Position numbers and translations under genes: made by a program. From an uncultured Burkholderiales bacterium (GTDB lineage: Bacteria; Pseudomonadota; Gammaproteobacteria; Burkholderiales; Burkholderiaceae_C): a stretch of DNA of 64,000 bases. The DNA is taken from assembly GCA_903822825.1 (NCBI GenBank), contig CAIJQQ010000035.1, positions 32,573-96,572 on the forward strand. Reading direction: 5' to 3'. Each line of letters begins with the position of its first letter. The stretch's first letter is position 1. The notes under the pieces are model-generated. The model ran no database searches and was not told the DNA's origin. It worked only from the letters and a program-made list of their open reading frames with translations. Positions 47,817 to 57,180 of this stretch are shown in pieces.

Positions 47817-48295
47817 CAGGGGCGCTGCTCGTGCAGCTTCAGGGCTTGGGCCAGGCGGCTGAATTCGTCCAGCATGGTGCGGTCGTGGCAGTAGAAAAAG
47901 CTGAACGTACCGCCCAGGTTGCGCACATAGATGCGCGGCGCGATGAGAAATTCCAGTCCGCGAACACGCATGACTTTGACGAATGCCAGCTCGCGCAGTG
48001 TCACGCGCCGCTGCCACATCCAAGTTTGTTCAATGGCGCTTGCGTCCAGCAAGATGCGGCTGCGCTGGATGTGCCAGACGATGAAAGCCATCATGGCCCA
48101 GACCACCGCACTCAAAGCCCCTTGGCGAGTTGGCCAGTCGATGCCCAGCCGCCAGAACCACACCAACAAGCCCATCAAAATGAACCATGCCAGCCCTTTG
48201 AAAACGGGGCCAAAAGCCTGCCCGTTCATGGCCAGTGCAGGCGCTTGGTAGGGGTAGGGCAACTTGGAGGCTGGACTCTCGTCTTGGTGGGGCAT
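47816..48295 (-). CDS. Uncharacterised membrane protein with PH-like C-terminal part
   Basis: Predicted 159-residue protein with two adjacent transmembrane segments (FKGLAWFILMGLLVWFW and GALSAVVWAMMAFIVWHI), then a soluble part (LDASAIEQTWMWQRRVTLRE, LAFVKVMRVRG) that resembles bacterial PH-like or YdbS-type domains. It starts four bases after dctM and may be the last gene of the TRAP permease transcript. I do not recognise a specific function. Confidence 0.75.
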   Translation of the reverse strand: MPHQDESPASKLPYPYQAPALAMNGQAFGPVFKGLAWFILMGLLVWFWRLGIDWPTRQGALSAVVWAMMAFIVWHIQRSRILLDASAIEQTWMWQRRVTLRELAFVKVMRVRGLEFLIAPRIYVRNLGGTFSFFYCHDRTMLDEFSRLAQALKLHEQRP

Positions 48296-48299
48296 GGGT

Positions 48300-49817
48300 T
48301 CATTTCTTTACGCTGGCGCCCGGCAGGTCTTTCATGGGATCGTCCGAGGCCTGCGCATCGCTTGCACGCGAATTGGCGTCTGGCGCAGGGGTGTCATCCA
48401 TGGGTGGGGCCGCTTCCAGCACCACCGAATTGACGTCCACCACCATCGGTTTGTCGAGGAAAGCGGTCACCGATTGCGGCACAAAAATCACGATCACCAC
48501 CAGCATGACCTGCATGATCACCCAAGGAATGGAGCCCATGTAGATGTCATTGGTCTTGATCGGCTCGGCGATGCGTTTTTCCTTGAACATGGTGTCGGCA
48601 ATGCCGCGCAGGTAGAACAGTGCAAAGCCAAACGGCGGGTGCATGAAGCTGGTTTGCAGGTTCACGCACAGCAGCACACCGAACCAGATCAAGTCAATGC
48701 CCATCTTCTCAGCCACTGGCGCCAACATCGGCACGATGATGAAGGCAATCTCAAAGAAGTCGAGGAAGAATGCCAAAAAGAATACGAAGACGTTCACCAC
48801 GATCAAAAAGCCCACTTGACCGCCAGGCAGGCCCGACAGCAGGTGCTCCACCCATTTGGCGCCGTCCACGCCCTGGAACACCAGGCTGAACACACGTGAG
48901 CCAATCAAAATGAACACCACCATGGCCGTCAAACGCATGGTGCCCTGCATGGCGTCCCACAGCAGCTTGGGGCTCAACCGTTTGTGGATGGCTGCCAAAA
49001 TCAGTGCGCCGACCACGCCCATGGCACCGGCTTCGGTGGGGGTGGCAATGGCGTGGTCCTGGAAGGGCAGGCCACCCATGGAGCCCAGCACGGTGAAGAT
49101 CAACACGGCAGACGGGATGATGCCCTTGAGGCACTTGCGCCACAGCGGCCAGCCATTCAAGGTGCGGGCCTCTAAGGGCACGCCGGGCACAAAGTGCGGC
49201 TTGAAGACGCCCAGTGCGTAGGTGTAGATCGCGAACATGGCGATCTGCATGAGCGATGGGCCCCATGCGCCTTTGTACATGTCGCCCACGGGGCGGCCCA
49301 ACTGGTCAGCCAGCACCACCAGCACGAGCGACGGGGGCACCAACTGGGTGATGGTGCCCGACGCCGCCAGCACGCCCGTGGCGTAACGGGTGTCGTAGCC
49401 GTAGCGCAGCATGACGGGCAGCGAAATCAGCGCCATGGCAATGACTTGACCCGCCACGGTGCCGGTGATGGCACCCAAAATGAAACCCACGATGATGACC
49501 GAGTAGCCCAGACCGCCTTTGATGGGGCCAAACAATTGGCCCATGGCGTCGAGCATGTCTTCGGCCAGGCCACACTTTTCAAGGATGGTGCCCATGAAGG
49601 TGAAGAAGGGAATAGCCAGCAGCAGATCGTTGCTCAGGATCGAAAAAATCGAGATCGGCAAATTGCCCAAAAAAGCCTGTGGGAACCACCCCATTTCGAT
49701 GGCGAAAAAACCGCTGGCCAGGCCCAGCGCGGCCAAAGAAAAGGCAACCGGAAAGCCGATCAGCATCACAAATACCAAGCCCACAAACATGATGGGCGCA
49801 AAGTTTTCCATTTGCAT
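48300..49817 (-). CDS. TRAP transporter large permease subunit (DctM type)
   Basis: Sodium-driven permease of 505 residues with about 12-13 helices, including the conserved VGFILGAITGTVAGQVIAMA and GVLAASGTITQLVPPSLVLV regions. It has a longer-than-usual C-terminus (Asp- and Pro-rich tail), fitting the large DctM class that accompanies TakP. A strong GGAAATA-type ribosome site precedes the ATG. Its partner small subunit is encoded just upstream, and the likely binding protein is encoded at 46679 on the other strand. Confidence 0.93.
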   Translation of the reverse strand: MQMENFAPIMFVGLVFVMLIGFPVAFSLAALGLASGFFAIEMGWFPQAFLGNLPISIFSILSNDLLLAIPFFTFMGTILEKCGLAEDMLDAMGQLFGPIKGGLGYSVIIVGFILGAITGTVAGQVIAMALISLPVMLRYGYDTRYATGVLAASGTITQLVPPSLVLVVLADQLGRPVGDMYKGAWGPSLMQIAMFAIYTYALGVFKPHFVPGVPLEARTLNGWPLWRKCLKGIIPSAVLIFTVLGSMGGLPFQDHAIATPTEAGAMGVVGALILAAIHKRLSPKLLWDAMQGTMRLTAMVVFILIGSRVFSLVFQGVDGAKWVEHLLSGLPGGQVGFLIVVNVFVFFLAFFLDFFEIAFIIVPMLAPVAEKMGIDLIWFGVLLCVNLQTSFMHPPFGFALFYLRGIADTMFKEKRIAEPIKTNDIYMGSIPWVIMQVMLVVIVIFVPQSVTAFLDKPMVVDVNSVVLEAAPPMDDTPAPDANSRASDAQASDDPMKDLPGASVKK

Positions 49818-49864
49818 TTTTTATTTCCTTGCAGCGAGACGAAGAGCAGTTGTGGCGTTGCCGC

Positions 49865-50410
49865 TCACTGCAGTGGTTTTTCGTAGTGGGTGTCCATGGC
49901 GTATTCGCCACGCAGGAAAGCCACGCGTTTGATCAGCTCGGCCACACCTTGCAACCAGACCATGCCAAAGCCCAGTGGCATGGCCAAGGTGGCGGGCCAG
50001 CGGATCAAGCCGCCCGCGTTGCTGCTGTGCTCACCGTTGACAAAGGTGTTCCAGAAGTAGGGAAAAGACAGCCAGGCCAGAAAGCCCATGACGGGCAGCA
50101 AAAAGAACACCAAGCCAAAAATGTCCACAAAGACAGGGCCATGGCCTTGGAGCTTGCCGTAGACCAAGTCGACGCGCACATGCTCATTGAGCTTGAGGAC
50201 ATAGGGCGCGCCCGCCATCACCATCCAGGCAAACAGGTACCACTGGATTTCCAACAGCCCGTTGGAGCTCCAGTCGACGCCGTAGCGCACAAAGGCGTTG
50301 CCCGCGCTGATCATCGCCGCCAGCAAAACAGTCCAGGTGGCCAGCCGACCCAAATGGTCGTTGAGCCAGTCGATGCCGAAGGCCAATTTGAGCAATCCAG
50401 ACACGGTCAT
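49865..50410 (-). CDS. TRAP transporter small permease subunit (DctQ type)
   Basis: Four-helix membrane subunit of 181 residues (ATWTVLLAAMISAGNAFVRY, EIQWYLFAWMVMAGAPYVLK) that joins the large permease. AGGGG precedes the ATG, and TACAAT on the minus strand at 50433-50438 is a good candidate -10 box about 15 bases before the leader. It heads the dctQM transcript. Confidence 0.9.
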   Translation of the reverse strand: MTVSGLLKLAFGIDWLNDHLGRLATWTVLLAAMISAGNAFVRYGVDWSSNGLLEIQWYLFAWMVMAGAPYVLKLNEHVRVDLVYGKLQGHGPVFVDIFGLVFFLLPVMGFLAWLSFPYFWNTFVNGEHSSNAGGLIRWPATLAMPLGFGMVWLQGVAELIKRVAFLRGEYAMDTHYEKPLQ

Positions 50411-50501
50411 CCCCTAAAAATCGATTTTCACGATTGTAAGTGCCCGCCCATGTTGAATTGAAGCGCCATGCCCCGCGCGTCCGTTAGCATTGGCCTCCCT
50501 C

Positions 50502-51245
50502 ATGAACACATTCAACGACAGCGTCCTCGCCGCGCTGACCCTCATCTCATCGCTGGACCCGGCCCTTTGGGCCATCGTCTTGCGCTCTTTGGCGGTCAGT
50601 GCGTTGGCGTGCCTGGTCGCCTATGGCTTGGGGGTGCTTTTGGGGGCATGGCTGGCGGTGGCGCGATTTGCTGGACGAGGCGCAGTGCTGCTGGTGCTCA
50701 ACACGTTGTTGGCCCTGCCCTCGGTGGTGGTCGGACTGTTGGTTTATTTGTTGCTTTCGCGCACCGGGCCATTGGGCTTTTTGGGCTGGCTGTTCAGCTT
50801 CAAGGCGATGGTGATGGCGCAGGCCATTTTGGTGCTGCCGGTGGTCACAGCGCTCACCCGGCAGGTGGTGGAAGATGTGGAGCGCCAACATGGAGAGCAG
50901 TGGGCCTCGTTGGGCGCAGGTCCCTGGGTACGCAGCTTGTTGCTGGCCTGGGACGAGCGGCTGGCTTTGCTGACCATCGCTGTGGCGGCATTCGGTCGGG
51001 CGGTCTCCGAGGTGGGCGCGGTGATGATCGTGGGCGGCAACATCGACGGCTTCACACGCGTCATGACCACCACCATAGCCCTCGAGACCAGCAAAGGCGA
51101 TTTGCCGCTGGCGCTGGGCCTGGGGCTGGTCTTGCTGGCGGTGGTGCTGCTGCTGAATCTCTTGCTGGCCGGTCTGCGCCTGTGGGCCGAGCGGCGTCAT
51201 GCGCATCCCATGAAGCCCCAAGCTTTGGAAGGGCTTCGTTCATGA
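50502..51245 (+). CDS. tupB: Tungstate ABC transporter permease
   Basis: Inner-membrane permease of 247 residues with five to six helices and the CysTW/ModB-like loop RQVVEDVERQHGEQWASLGA and EVGAVMIVGGNIDGFTRVMTT. Gene order with a TupA-type binding protein and an ATPase identifies a tungstate importer. The ATG at 50502 is preferred; an in-frame TTG lies 12 bases earlier. It overlaps the ATPase gene by four bases. Confidence 0.9.
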   Translation: MNTFNDSVLAALTLISSLDPALWAIVLRSLAVSALACLVAYGLGVLLGAWLAVARFAGRGAVLLVLNTLLALPSVVVGLLVYLLLSRTGPLGFLGWLFSFKAMVMAQAILVLPVVTALTRQVVEDVERQHGEQWASLGAGPWVRSLLLAWDERLALLTIAVAAFGRAVSEVGAVMIVGGNIDGFTRVMTTTIALETSKGDLPLALGLGLVLLAVVLLLNLLLAGLRLWAERRHAHPMKPQALEGLRS

Positions 51246-51964
51246 CTGCCGTGCAGATCAGGCTGGAGGCGGTGAGCGTTCAGCTGGGGGCTCAAGTGGC
51301 TTTGTCCGATGTGAGCCTGCACATTTCGTTGGGTGAGCGCGTGGCGCTGGTGGGGGCCAATGGATCGGGAAAGAGCACTTTGTTGCGCACTTTGCATGGC
51401 TTGGTGCTGCCTGTGCAAGGCCAGGTGCGGCAAGCGCCGGGCGTGCGGCAGGCCATGTTGTTCCAAAGGCCACACATGCTGCGCCTATCGGCCTTGAACA
51501 ATGTGGCGCTGGGTTTGTGGCTGGACCGCTCACGGGGCCTGAGTTGGGCCGTTGCCAAAGCGCTGTCGAAGCAAGCCTTGCAACGCGTGCACTTGCTGAC
51601 TGTGGCGCAGCAAAATGCAAGCCAGTTGTCGGACGGGCAGAAGCAGCGCCTGGCTTTGGCCCGCGCTTGGGCAAGCCAGCCCGATGTGCTGTTGCTGGAC
51701 GAACCCACCGCCAGCCTCGACCGGCATGCCAAACGCGACGTGGAGACCTTGATGGCTGACTTTGCCAGTGCTCAGGATCGAGCGATGACTGTGGTCTGGG
51801 CCAGTCACAACCTGGGGCAGGTCAAGCGCTTGGCCAGCAGGGTCATTTATCTGGAGGGTGGTCGGGTGTTGGCGGATTTGCCTGTTGGCTTGTTCTTCAA
51901 TGCCGCCGAGTTGTCTGTGTGCAGTCCGGCGGCCCATGCTTTTGTTCAAGGAGAACTGCCATGA
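51242..51964 (+). CDS. tupC: Tungstate ABC transporter ATP-binding protein
   Basis: ATPase of 240 residues with Walker A GANGSGKST, Q-loop LFQRPHML, signature LSDGQKQ and Walker B VLLLDEPTASLD followed by the WASHN switch region. ATGA overlaps at both ends couple it to tupB and tupA. No ModE-type regulatory domain is fused. Confidence 0.92.
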   Translation: MTAVQIRLEAVSVQLGAQVALSDVSLHISLGERVALVGANGSGKSTLLRTLHGLVLPVQGQVRQAPGVRQAMLFQRPHMLRLSALNNVALGLWLDRSRGLSWAVAKALSKQALQRVHLLTVAQQNASQLSDGQKQRLALARAWASQPDVLLLDEPTASLDRHAKRDVETLMADFASAQDRAMTVVWASHNLGQVKRLASRVIYLEGGRVLADLPVGLFFNAAELSVCSPAAHAFVQGELP

Positions 51965-52776
51965 CTTTCCCATTTGCAATGACCCGCCGTGCCCTGGTGT
52001 GTGCGGTCTTGGCCACAGCCTCGGTCTGTGTTCAAGCCCAATCCATGGTGATGTCCTCCACCACATCGACCGAACAATCCGGCCTGTTTGCGCATTTGCT
52101 CCCAGCGTTCAAAAAGGCCAGTGGCATCGACATCAAGGTCGTTGCCTTGGGCACGGGTCAGGCGCTGGACATGGCCAGGCGCGGTGACGCCGATGTGGTG
52201 TTTGTGCACGACCAGACAGCCGAAGAAAAGTTTGTCGCCGAGGGCTTTGGACTCAAGCGTCTGACCGTGATGTACAACGACTTTGTGCTGATTGGCCCCA
52301 AGGGCGATCCAGCGGGCATCAAGGGCAAAGATGTTTTGGCCGCTTTGGCCAAAGTGTCTTCAGCCAATGCCAGTTTTGTGTCACGTGGCGACAAGAGCGG
52401 CACACATGCCGCTGAGCTGCGGTACTGGAAACTGGCCAGTCTGGATGCGGCAAAAGGCAGTGGCTACCGTGAATGCGGTTGCGGCATGGGGCCAGCTTTG
52501 AACATCGCGGCCGCCCAAGGCGCCTATTTGTTGGCCGACCGTGGGACATGGTTGAACTTCAAGAACCGCGGCGATCTGACGGTCTTGGTCGAGGGGGACC
52601 AGCGCCTGTTCAACCAGTACGGTGTGATGGTGGTCAACCCAGCCAAACACCCGCATGTCAAGCAGGCCGATGCGCAGAGGTTTGTCGATTGGGTCACCTC
52701 CGCTGCAGGACAAGCCCATATTGCGGATTACAAAATCGGTGGTGAGCAGTTGTTTTTTCCAAATGCGGGCAAATGA
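51961..52776 (+). CDS. tupA: Tungstate-binding periplasmic protein
   Basis: High-affinity oxyanion receptor of 271 residues. The signal peptide is cleaved near CVQA-QSM, and the mature protein opens with MSSTTSTEQSG, the Thr/Ser-rich anion-binding element of TupA. The region FVSRGDKSGTH and the later GYRECGCGMGPALNIAA are also family-typical, although the Cys-Gly-Cys in the latter is unusual compared with the common Gly-Gln-Gly. It binds tungstate for molybdopterin enzymes. The start overlaps tupC (ATGA). Confidence 0.9.
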   Translation: MTFPFAMTRRALVCAVLATASVCVQAQSMVMSSTTSTEQSGLFAHLLPAFKKASGIDIKVVALGTGQALDMARRGDADVVFVHDQTAEEKFVAEGFGLKRLTVMYNDFVLIGPKGDPAGIKGKDVLAALAKVSSANASFVSRGDKSGTHAAELRYWKLASLDAAKGSGYRECGCGMGPALNIAAAQGAYLLADRGTWLNFKNRGDLTVLVEGDQRLFNQYGVMVVNPAKHPHVKQADAQRFVDWVTSAAGQAHIADYKIGGEQLFFPNAGK

Positions 52777-52818
52777 TTCACACGTGTTGTAGCGTTGTCT
52801 GCGTTCTGGGCATGCCGT

Positions 52819-53208
52819 TCAGCGGGCCCAGATCAAAGCGACAGTTTTCAAGCCCAAAACGGTCAAGACCAAAGAGCCAAACAAGTGCACTGAGGCCGTG
52901 CCAGCGGCCAATGCGAAGCGGCCGTGCTGAAGCATCGCCACCACCTCTGCCGAAAAACTGGAGAAGGTGGTCAGTGCCCCTAAAAAGCCGGTGACCAGTG
53001 TCAACCGCCAGACCGGATCCAGGTCTGGCAATTGCTGGAAGACGCCTACACACACGCCCACCAGGTAACCACCGATCAGGTTGGCGGCCAAGGTTCCCAG
53101 CGGTATGAGCCCAGCGCTGGCGTGGCCCTGATTGAGCCACAGGCCCAACTGCCAACGCATCAAAGCGCCCACACAAGCGCCCAGACAAATCGCGATCACA
53201 GAGCTCAT
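52819..53208 (-). CDS. crcB: Fluoride ion exporter CrcB (Fluc)
   Basis: Small four-helix fluoride channel of 129 residues. GALMRWQLGLWLN, GTLAANLIGGYLVG and GFLGALTTFSSFSAE are the conserved Fluc elements, including the Asn of helix 2 and the TTFSSF track. It is a single full-length gene that should form the dual-topology dimer. It lies 22 bases after rdgC, so there is no room for its own fluoride riboswitch. Confidence 0.95.
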   Translation of the reverse strand: MSSVIAICLGACVGALMRWQLGLWLNQGHASAGLIPLGTLAANLIGGYLVGVCVGVFQQLPDLDPVWRLTLVTGFLGALTTFSSFSAEVVAMLQHGRFALAAGTASVHLFGSLVLTVLGLKTVALIWAR

Positions 53209-53230
53209 GGCCAGTCCTTGTCAATCCAGT

Positions 53231-54205
53231 TCAAAAGGGGGGGCCCTCATCGGCCGTTTCGGGGGTGGGGTGGGGGCTCAAAGGTGAGGCCTCTGCCTTG
53301 CCCAATGCCATCTCGCCACCCAAGGCTGCGATCAGGCTGTCCAGCATGGGGGCGAGCAAACCGGTGGACAGGGCCACATCGGCGTCAAACCGGTCTTCGT
53401 TCTTGTCGGTGCCCGACTCGTCCATGACGCCGTCGAGGAACTGCACTTTTTTCAGCTGCAGGGTTTCGGTCAGCACAAAGGCCACGCGGCCGTCCCAGCT
53501 CAGCGCCAACTGGGTGGGCAACTTGCCTGCCATGACATGCTTGCGCACGTCGTCGTTGGCCAGGTGGTGGCGGGTAAAGCGCACGCTGGCGGCGTCTTCG
53601 CCGGTGGACTTGAGCACGGTTTCGCGCTCCACGGTCAGGTCGGCTGGCCATTCGTCTTCGGTGGGGGCCAAAAGCCACTGGGTCATGGCTGCTTGGGGCG
53701 ATGTGACGGTCTGGATCAGCGAGACCGACAGGCCTGCCAGCACATTCATCAGCGCCGACATGACTTCGTCTGCTTTGCCTTGGCTGCCCGCGTTCAAGAC
53801 CAGGCGGCGGTTTTCCAGGTCCATCCAAACGATCACGGTGGCTTGACGCGCGAATGCTTGGGGCAAGAGGGACATCAGCGCATCGTCCATGATGTCGCGC
53901 TTTTCTTTCTTGCCAGGTTTGCGGCCCGTGGCCGCTTCGATTTCGGCCATGCGTTCATCGGCTTTGCGGCGCACCACATTGCCGGGTACGGCCTTGGACT
54001 CGATCATGAGTTTGAGAATCCACTGACCACCCACGGTTTCAACCATTGGGCCATGCGCCTCACCACGGGGGGGGATCCAGCCCACGGATTTTTCCTGACT
54101 CGCGCTGCACTCCACAAACTGTGCCGGCTCCAGAGCCGATTGCACATCCGCCAAGGTGGGGGCAAAGCCCTCACCGATGCGGTAAACCATCACATTTTTG
54201 AACAT
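53231..54205 (-). CDS. rdgC: Recombination-associated protein RdgC
   Basis: Nucleoid-associated, DNA-encircling protein that limits RecA function. The 324 residues include the N-terminal MFKNVMVYRI, the GWIPPRGE segment, KKEKRDIMDDALMSLLPQAF and LTVERETVLKSTGEDA, all typical. Length fits the family plus a short Pro/Ser-rich tail. crcB follows 22 bases downstream on the same strand. Confidence 0.95.
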   Translation of the reverse strand: MFKNVMVYRIGEGFAPTLADVQSALEPAQFVECSASQEKSVGWIPPRGEAHGPMVETVGGQWILKLMIESKAVPGNVVRRKADERMAEIEAATGRKPGKKEKRDIMDDALMSLLPQAFARQATVIVWMDLENRRLVLNAGSQGKADEVMSALMNVLAGLSVSLIQTVTSPQAAMTQWLLAPTEDEWPADLTVERETVLKSTGEDAASVRFTRHHLANDDVRKHVMAGKLPTQLALSWDGRVAFVLTETLQLKKVQFLDGVMDESGTDKNEDRFDADVALSTGLLAPMLDSLIAALGGEMALGKAEASPLSPHPTPETADEGPPF

Positions 54206-54264
54206 CCGTCACTCTTTCACGCCACCAAAGGCCAGCGCGGCATCTTACCGGAGTGAAGTGGCTT

Positions 54265-55575
54265 TTATTTGGCCACGCCCATCATCATGTCGGGCACGAT
54301 GGTGACGATGGACGGGAACACCGTGATCAGACCGATGCCCACAATCATGCAGGCGAAAAAGGGCAGGGTCACAGTCGCAATGCGGTTGCTGTCGATGCCA
54401 GTCATGTTTTGCAGCACAAACAGGTTGAAGCCCACGGGTGGCGTGATTTCTGCGATTTCGACCAGCATGATGATGAAGATGCCAAACCAGACCAGATCGA
54501 AGCCGGCTTTTTGGATCATGGGCAGCACCACCGCGCTGGTCAGCACGATCATCGAGATGCCGTCAAGGGCCGTGCCCAAAATCAAATACACCACCACCAG
54601 AACGCCAATCAGGCCAAAGGGCGAGAGGTTCATGCTGTGCACAAATTCGGCCAGCTCGCGCGGGATGCCGGTGAAGGCCATGGTCTTGGTGAGAAACGCT
54701 GCGCCCGCGAGGATGAACATGATCATGCAACTCACCCGCGTGGCGCCCACCAGGCCTTGCCAGAAGTTCTGCCAGGTCAGGCTGCGTCCTGCGGCTGCAA
54801 TGGCAAGGGACCCCAGCACCCCATAAGCCGCGCATTCGGTGGCCGTGGCGATGCCCGCCACCAGCACCCAAACGATGAACACGATGAGCAAGCTGCAAGG
54901 AATCAAACTGCCCGAGCGCCGCATTTTTTCCATGAACGCAGTTGGCGCTTCGGCGGGTGGCACCTTGTCGGGGTTGCGCAGGCTCCACCAGATGATGTAG
55001 CCCGAGAACAGGCCCATCAGCAAAAAGCCGGGCAAGAAGCCCGCCAAAAACAAGCGGATCACGCTGGCGTCAGCCGCCACGGCGTAAACCACCATGGTGA
55101 TGGAGGGTGGAATCAAAATGCCCAAACCACCCGCAGCAGCCAGCGAGCCCAGCGCGATGTTGCGGTCGTAGCCGCGCTTTTCCAGTTCGGGCAGGGCCAC
55201 TTTGGCGATCGTGGCGCAGGTGGCAGCCGACGAGCCCGACACCGAGCCAAAAATGCCACAGCCCAAAATCGTGGTGTGCATCAGGCGGCCTGGCACTTTG
55301 GACAGCCAGGGCGAGAGGCCGTCGAACATCTGTTCGGACAGCTTGGTGCGGTACAAAATCTCGCCCATCCAAATGAACATGGGCAGGGCAGCGAGTTCCC
55401 AGCTGGCCGAGGTTTCCCAAAACGAAGAAAACAGGTTTTTGCCAGGCAGGGTGTTGGTGAAAAACGCTTGTCCGACCCAACCCACAATGGCCAGCGTCAT
55501 GGCGATCCAGACGCCACCGCTGAGCATCAACAACATTAAAAAAAGGAGCAGGCCTCCGATTTCAAGCAGGCCCAT
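54265..55575 (-). CDS. TRAP transporter large permease subunit (DctM type), second system
   Basis: Permease of 436 residues with about twelve helices and the DctM segments GCGIFGSVSGSSAATCATIA and AAAGGLGILIPPSITMVVYA. AGAGGA lies six bases before the ATG at 55575, which overlaps the dctQ stop codon by one base (TGATG); a GTG three bases earlier is an alternative. It ends the operon that is divergent from 5-oxoprolinase. Confidence 0.93.
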   Translation of the reverse strand: MGLLEIGGLLLFLMLLMLSGGVWIAMTLAIVGWVGQAFFTNTLPGKNLFSSFWETSASWELAALPMFIWMGEILYRTKLSEQMFDGLSPWLSKVPGRLMHTTILGCGIFGSVSGSSAATCATIAKVALPELEKRGYDRNIALGSLAAAGGLGILIPPSITMVVYAVAADASVIRLFLAGFLPGFLLMGLFSGYIIWWSLRNPDKVPPAEAPTAFMEKMRRSGSLIPCSLLIVFIVWVLVAGIATATECAAYGVLGSLAIAAAGRSLTWQNFWQGLVGATRVSCMIMFILAGAAFLTKTMAFTGIPRELAEFVHSMNLSPFGLIGVLVVVYLILGTALDGISMIVLTSAVVLPMIQKAGFDLVWFGIFIIMLVEIAEITPPVGFNLFVLQNMTGIDSNRIATVTLPFFACMIVGIGLITVFPSIVTIVPDMMMGVAK

Positions 55576-56141
55576 CACAATTCCTCTGAAAAATCACCGC
55601 GGGCGTGCCGTTCTTCGACACGCGCCACATAACTGGGCTTGCCGCCTCGCAAGACGCACACGCATTCGTCGAGCACCGCGATCACCAAAATGGCCGAGCC
55701 GATGACAAAGCTCATCTGCGGAATCCAGATCGGGATGGCCACCATGTTGCCTGCGATGTCGTTGAACTCGTAACTTTCCCAAGTGAAGCGCGCCGCCCAG
55801 TAGCCCAGGTAGCCAATGGCCACGGCGGCCACCGACAACGAGATCAATTCCAGCCAGCGGCGCACGGGCGCAGACACCGATTCGAGCACCAGCGTGACCC
55901 GCACAAAGTCGCCGTTGCGAAAGCTGTAGGCCATGCCCAAAAAAGCCGCTGCCGCGCACAGCCAGGCCACGATGTCGTTGACCCAGGACACGCGCCACTC
56001 GAACACGCGCCCGACCGATGCGGCGATCATCAAGACCAAAATGGCCAGCACGCACAGGGCGGCGAGGTTGCCCCCCAAGAGGTACAAACCGTCCAAAAAG
56101 CGCCTGCCGGAGCCGACGCTGGCTGTGCTGCTGGTGCTCAT
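55575..56141 (-). CDS. TRAP transporter small permease subunit (DctQ type), second system
   Basis: Four-helix subunit of 188 residues (ALCVLAILVLMIAASVGRVF, WVNDIVAWLCAAAAFLGMAY). Its gene lies six bases after the binding-protein gene and overlaps the large-permease gene, so the three genes form one operon. Confidence 0.9.
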   Translation of the reverse strand: MSTSSTASVGSGRRFLDGLYLLGGNLAALCVLAILVLMIAASVGRVFEWRVSWVNDIVAWLCAAAAFLGMAYSFRNGDFVRVTLVLESVSAPVRRWLELISLSVAAVAIGYLGYWAARFTWESYEFNDIAGNMVAIPIWIPQMSFVIGSAILVIAVLDECVCVLRGGKPSYVARVEERHARGDFSEEL

Positions 56142-56147
56142 GCGGGC

Positions 56148-57125
56148 TTATTTCTTGTTGTAGGCATCGACCAGGGCCTTGCCTTCGGCGCCGGATTTCT
56201 CCAGCCATTCCTTGAGCATGGTGTCGCCCACTTTGGCCATGTCTGCTTTGAGTTGCGCCGATGGGGCCGTGACGGTCATGCCGTTGGCTTTGAGGGTGGC
56301 CAGCGTCGTGTCGTTGACCTTGCGCGAATCGGTCCAGCCACGGGCTTCGGCCTCTGCTGCGGCTTTCATGAGCGCGTCTTGTGTGGGCTTGTCGAGCGCG
56401 TCAAAAGCCTTCTTGTTGGCGATCACGGCGTTCTTGGGCAACCAGGCTTGGACGTCGTAGTAGTACTTGAGGTGTTCATACAACTTGCTGTCCACGCCCG
56501 TGGCGCCCGAGGTCATGGTCGACTCGACCACGCCGGTGGCCAGGGCCTGGGTGAATTCAGCCGCTTGCACCGTGACGGGCTGCGCGCCCACCAGCTCAGC
56601 GATGCGGGCAGTCGATGGGCTGTAAGAGCGCCACTTGATGCCTTTGAGATCGGCCGCGCTGTTGATGGGCTTTTTGCTGTAAATGCCTTGTGGCGGCCAT
56701 GCCACCGAGTACAGCAGCACCATGCCTTGTTCGGCCAGTTTCTTCTCCATCAGGGGCTTTTGGGCTTTGTAGAGCTTCATGCCTTCGTCGTAGCTGTCGG
56801 CCAGGAAGGGCAGGCCGTCGGCCGCGTAAATGGGCCACTCGTTGCTGAAGTTGGCCAGCAAGATTTCACCCGCCTGGGCTTGACCGCCTTGCACTGCGCG
56901 CTTGATTTCCGGGGCTTTGAAGAGCGACGCATTGGCGTGCACCGTGATTTTGAGCTTGCCGCCGGAGGCTTTGTCCACATCGGTGGCGAACTGGGCCAGG
57001 TTCAGCGAATGGAAGTTGCTGGACGGGTAGGCAGCGGGCAGGTCCCACTTGGTCTGGGCCTGTGCAGTGGTGGCCAGGGCAAACACGCTGGCGACCATGG
57101 CCAGAAGAAGGGTGCGACGTTTCAT
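56148..57125 (-). CDS. TRAP transporter substrate-binding protein (DctP type), second system
   Basis: Periplasmic binding protein of 325 residues, first gene of the dctPQM operon. The signal peptide is cleaved near TAQAQ-TKW. The DctP fold is recognisable from the KLKITVHANASLFKAPEIKR and DLKGIKWRSYSPSTARI segments, the latter containing the carboxylate-binding Arg. GAGGAG precedes the ATG. Divergent 5-oxoprolinase suggests pyroglutamate or another lactam as ligand; this is inference from position. Confidence 0.92.
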   Translation of the reverse strand: MKRRTLLLAMVASVFALATTAQAQTKWDLPAAYPSSNFHSLNLAQFATDVDKASGGKLKITVHANASLFKAPEIKRAVQGGQAQAGEILLANFSNEWPIYAADGLPFLADSYDEGMKLYKAQKPLMEKKLAEQGMVLLYSVAWPPQGIYSKKPINSAADLKGIKWRSYSPSTARIAELVGAQPVTVQAAEFTQALATGVVESTMTSGATGVDSKLYEHLKYYYDVQAWLPKNAVIANKKAFDALDKPTQDALMKAAAEAEARGWTDSRKVNDTTLATLKANGMTVTAPSAQLKADMAKVGDTMLKEWLEKSGAEGKALVDAYNKK

Positions 57126-57163
57126 GGAAACTCCTCAGGTTGGATCAGAAGCACCGAGCAAAA

Positions 57164-57180
57164 CACGTACCAGGTGCGTG
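57164..57180. promoter_or_regulatory. Near-perfect 17-bp inverted repeat between TRAP and oplaH
   Basis: CACGtACC-a-GGTgCGTG is symmetrical except for one base pair. It lies in the 170-base divergent control region, close to the TRAP side, and is a good operator candidate. No regulator gene is adjacent. Confidence 0.5.

Noticed and set aside
53209..53230. Fluoride riboswitch upstream of crcB
   Set aside because: Only 22 bases separate crcB from rdgC, too short for the motif.
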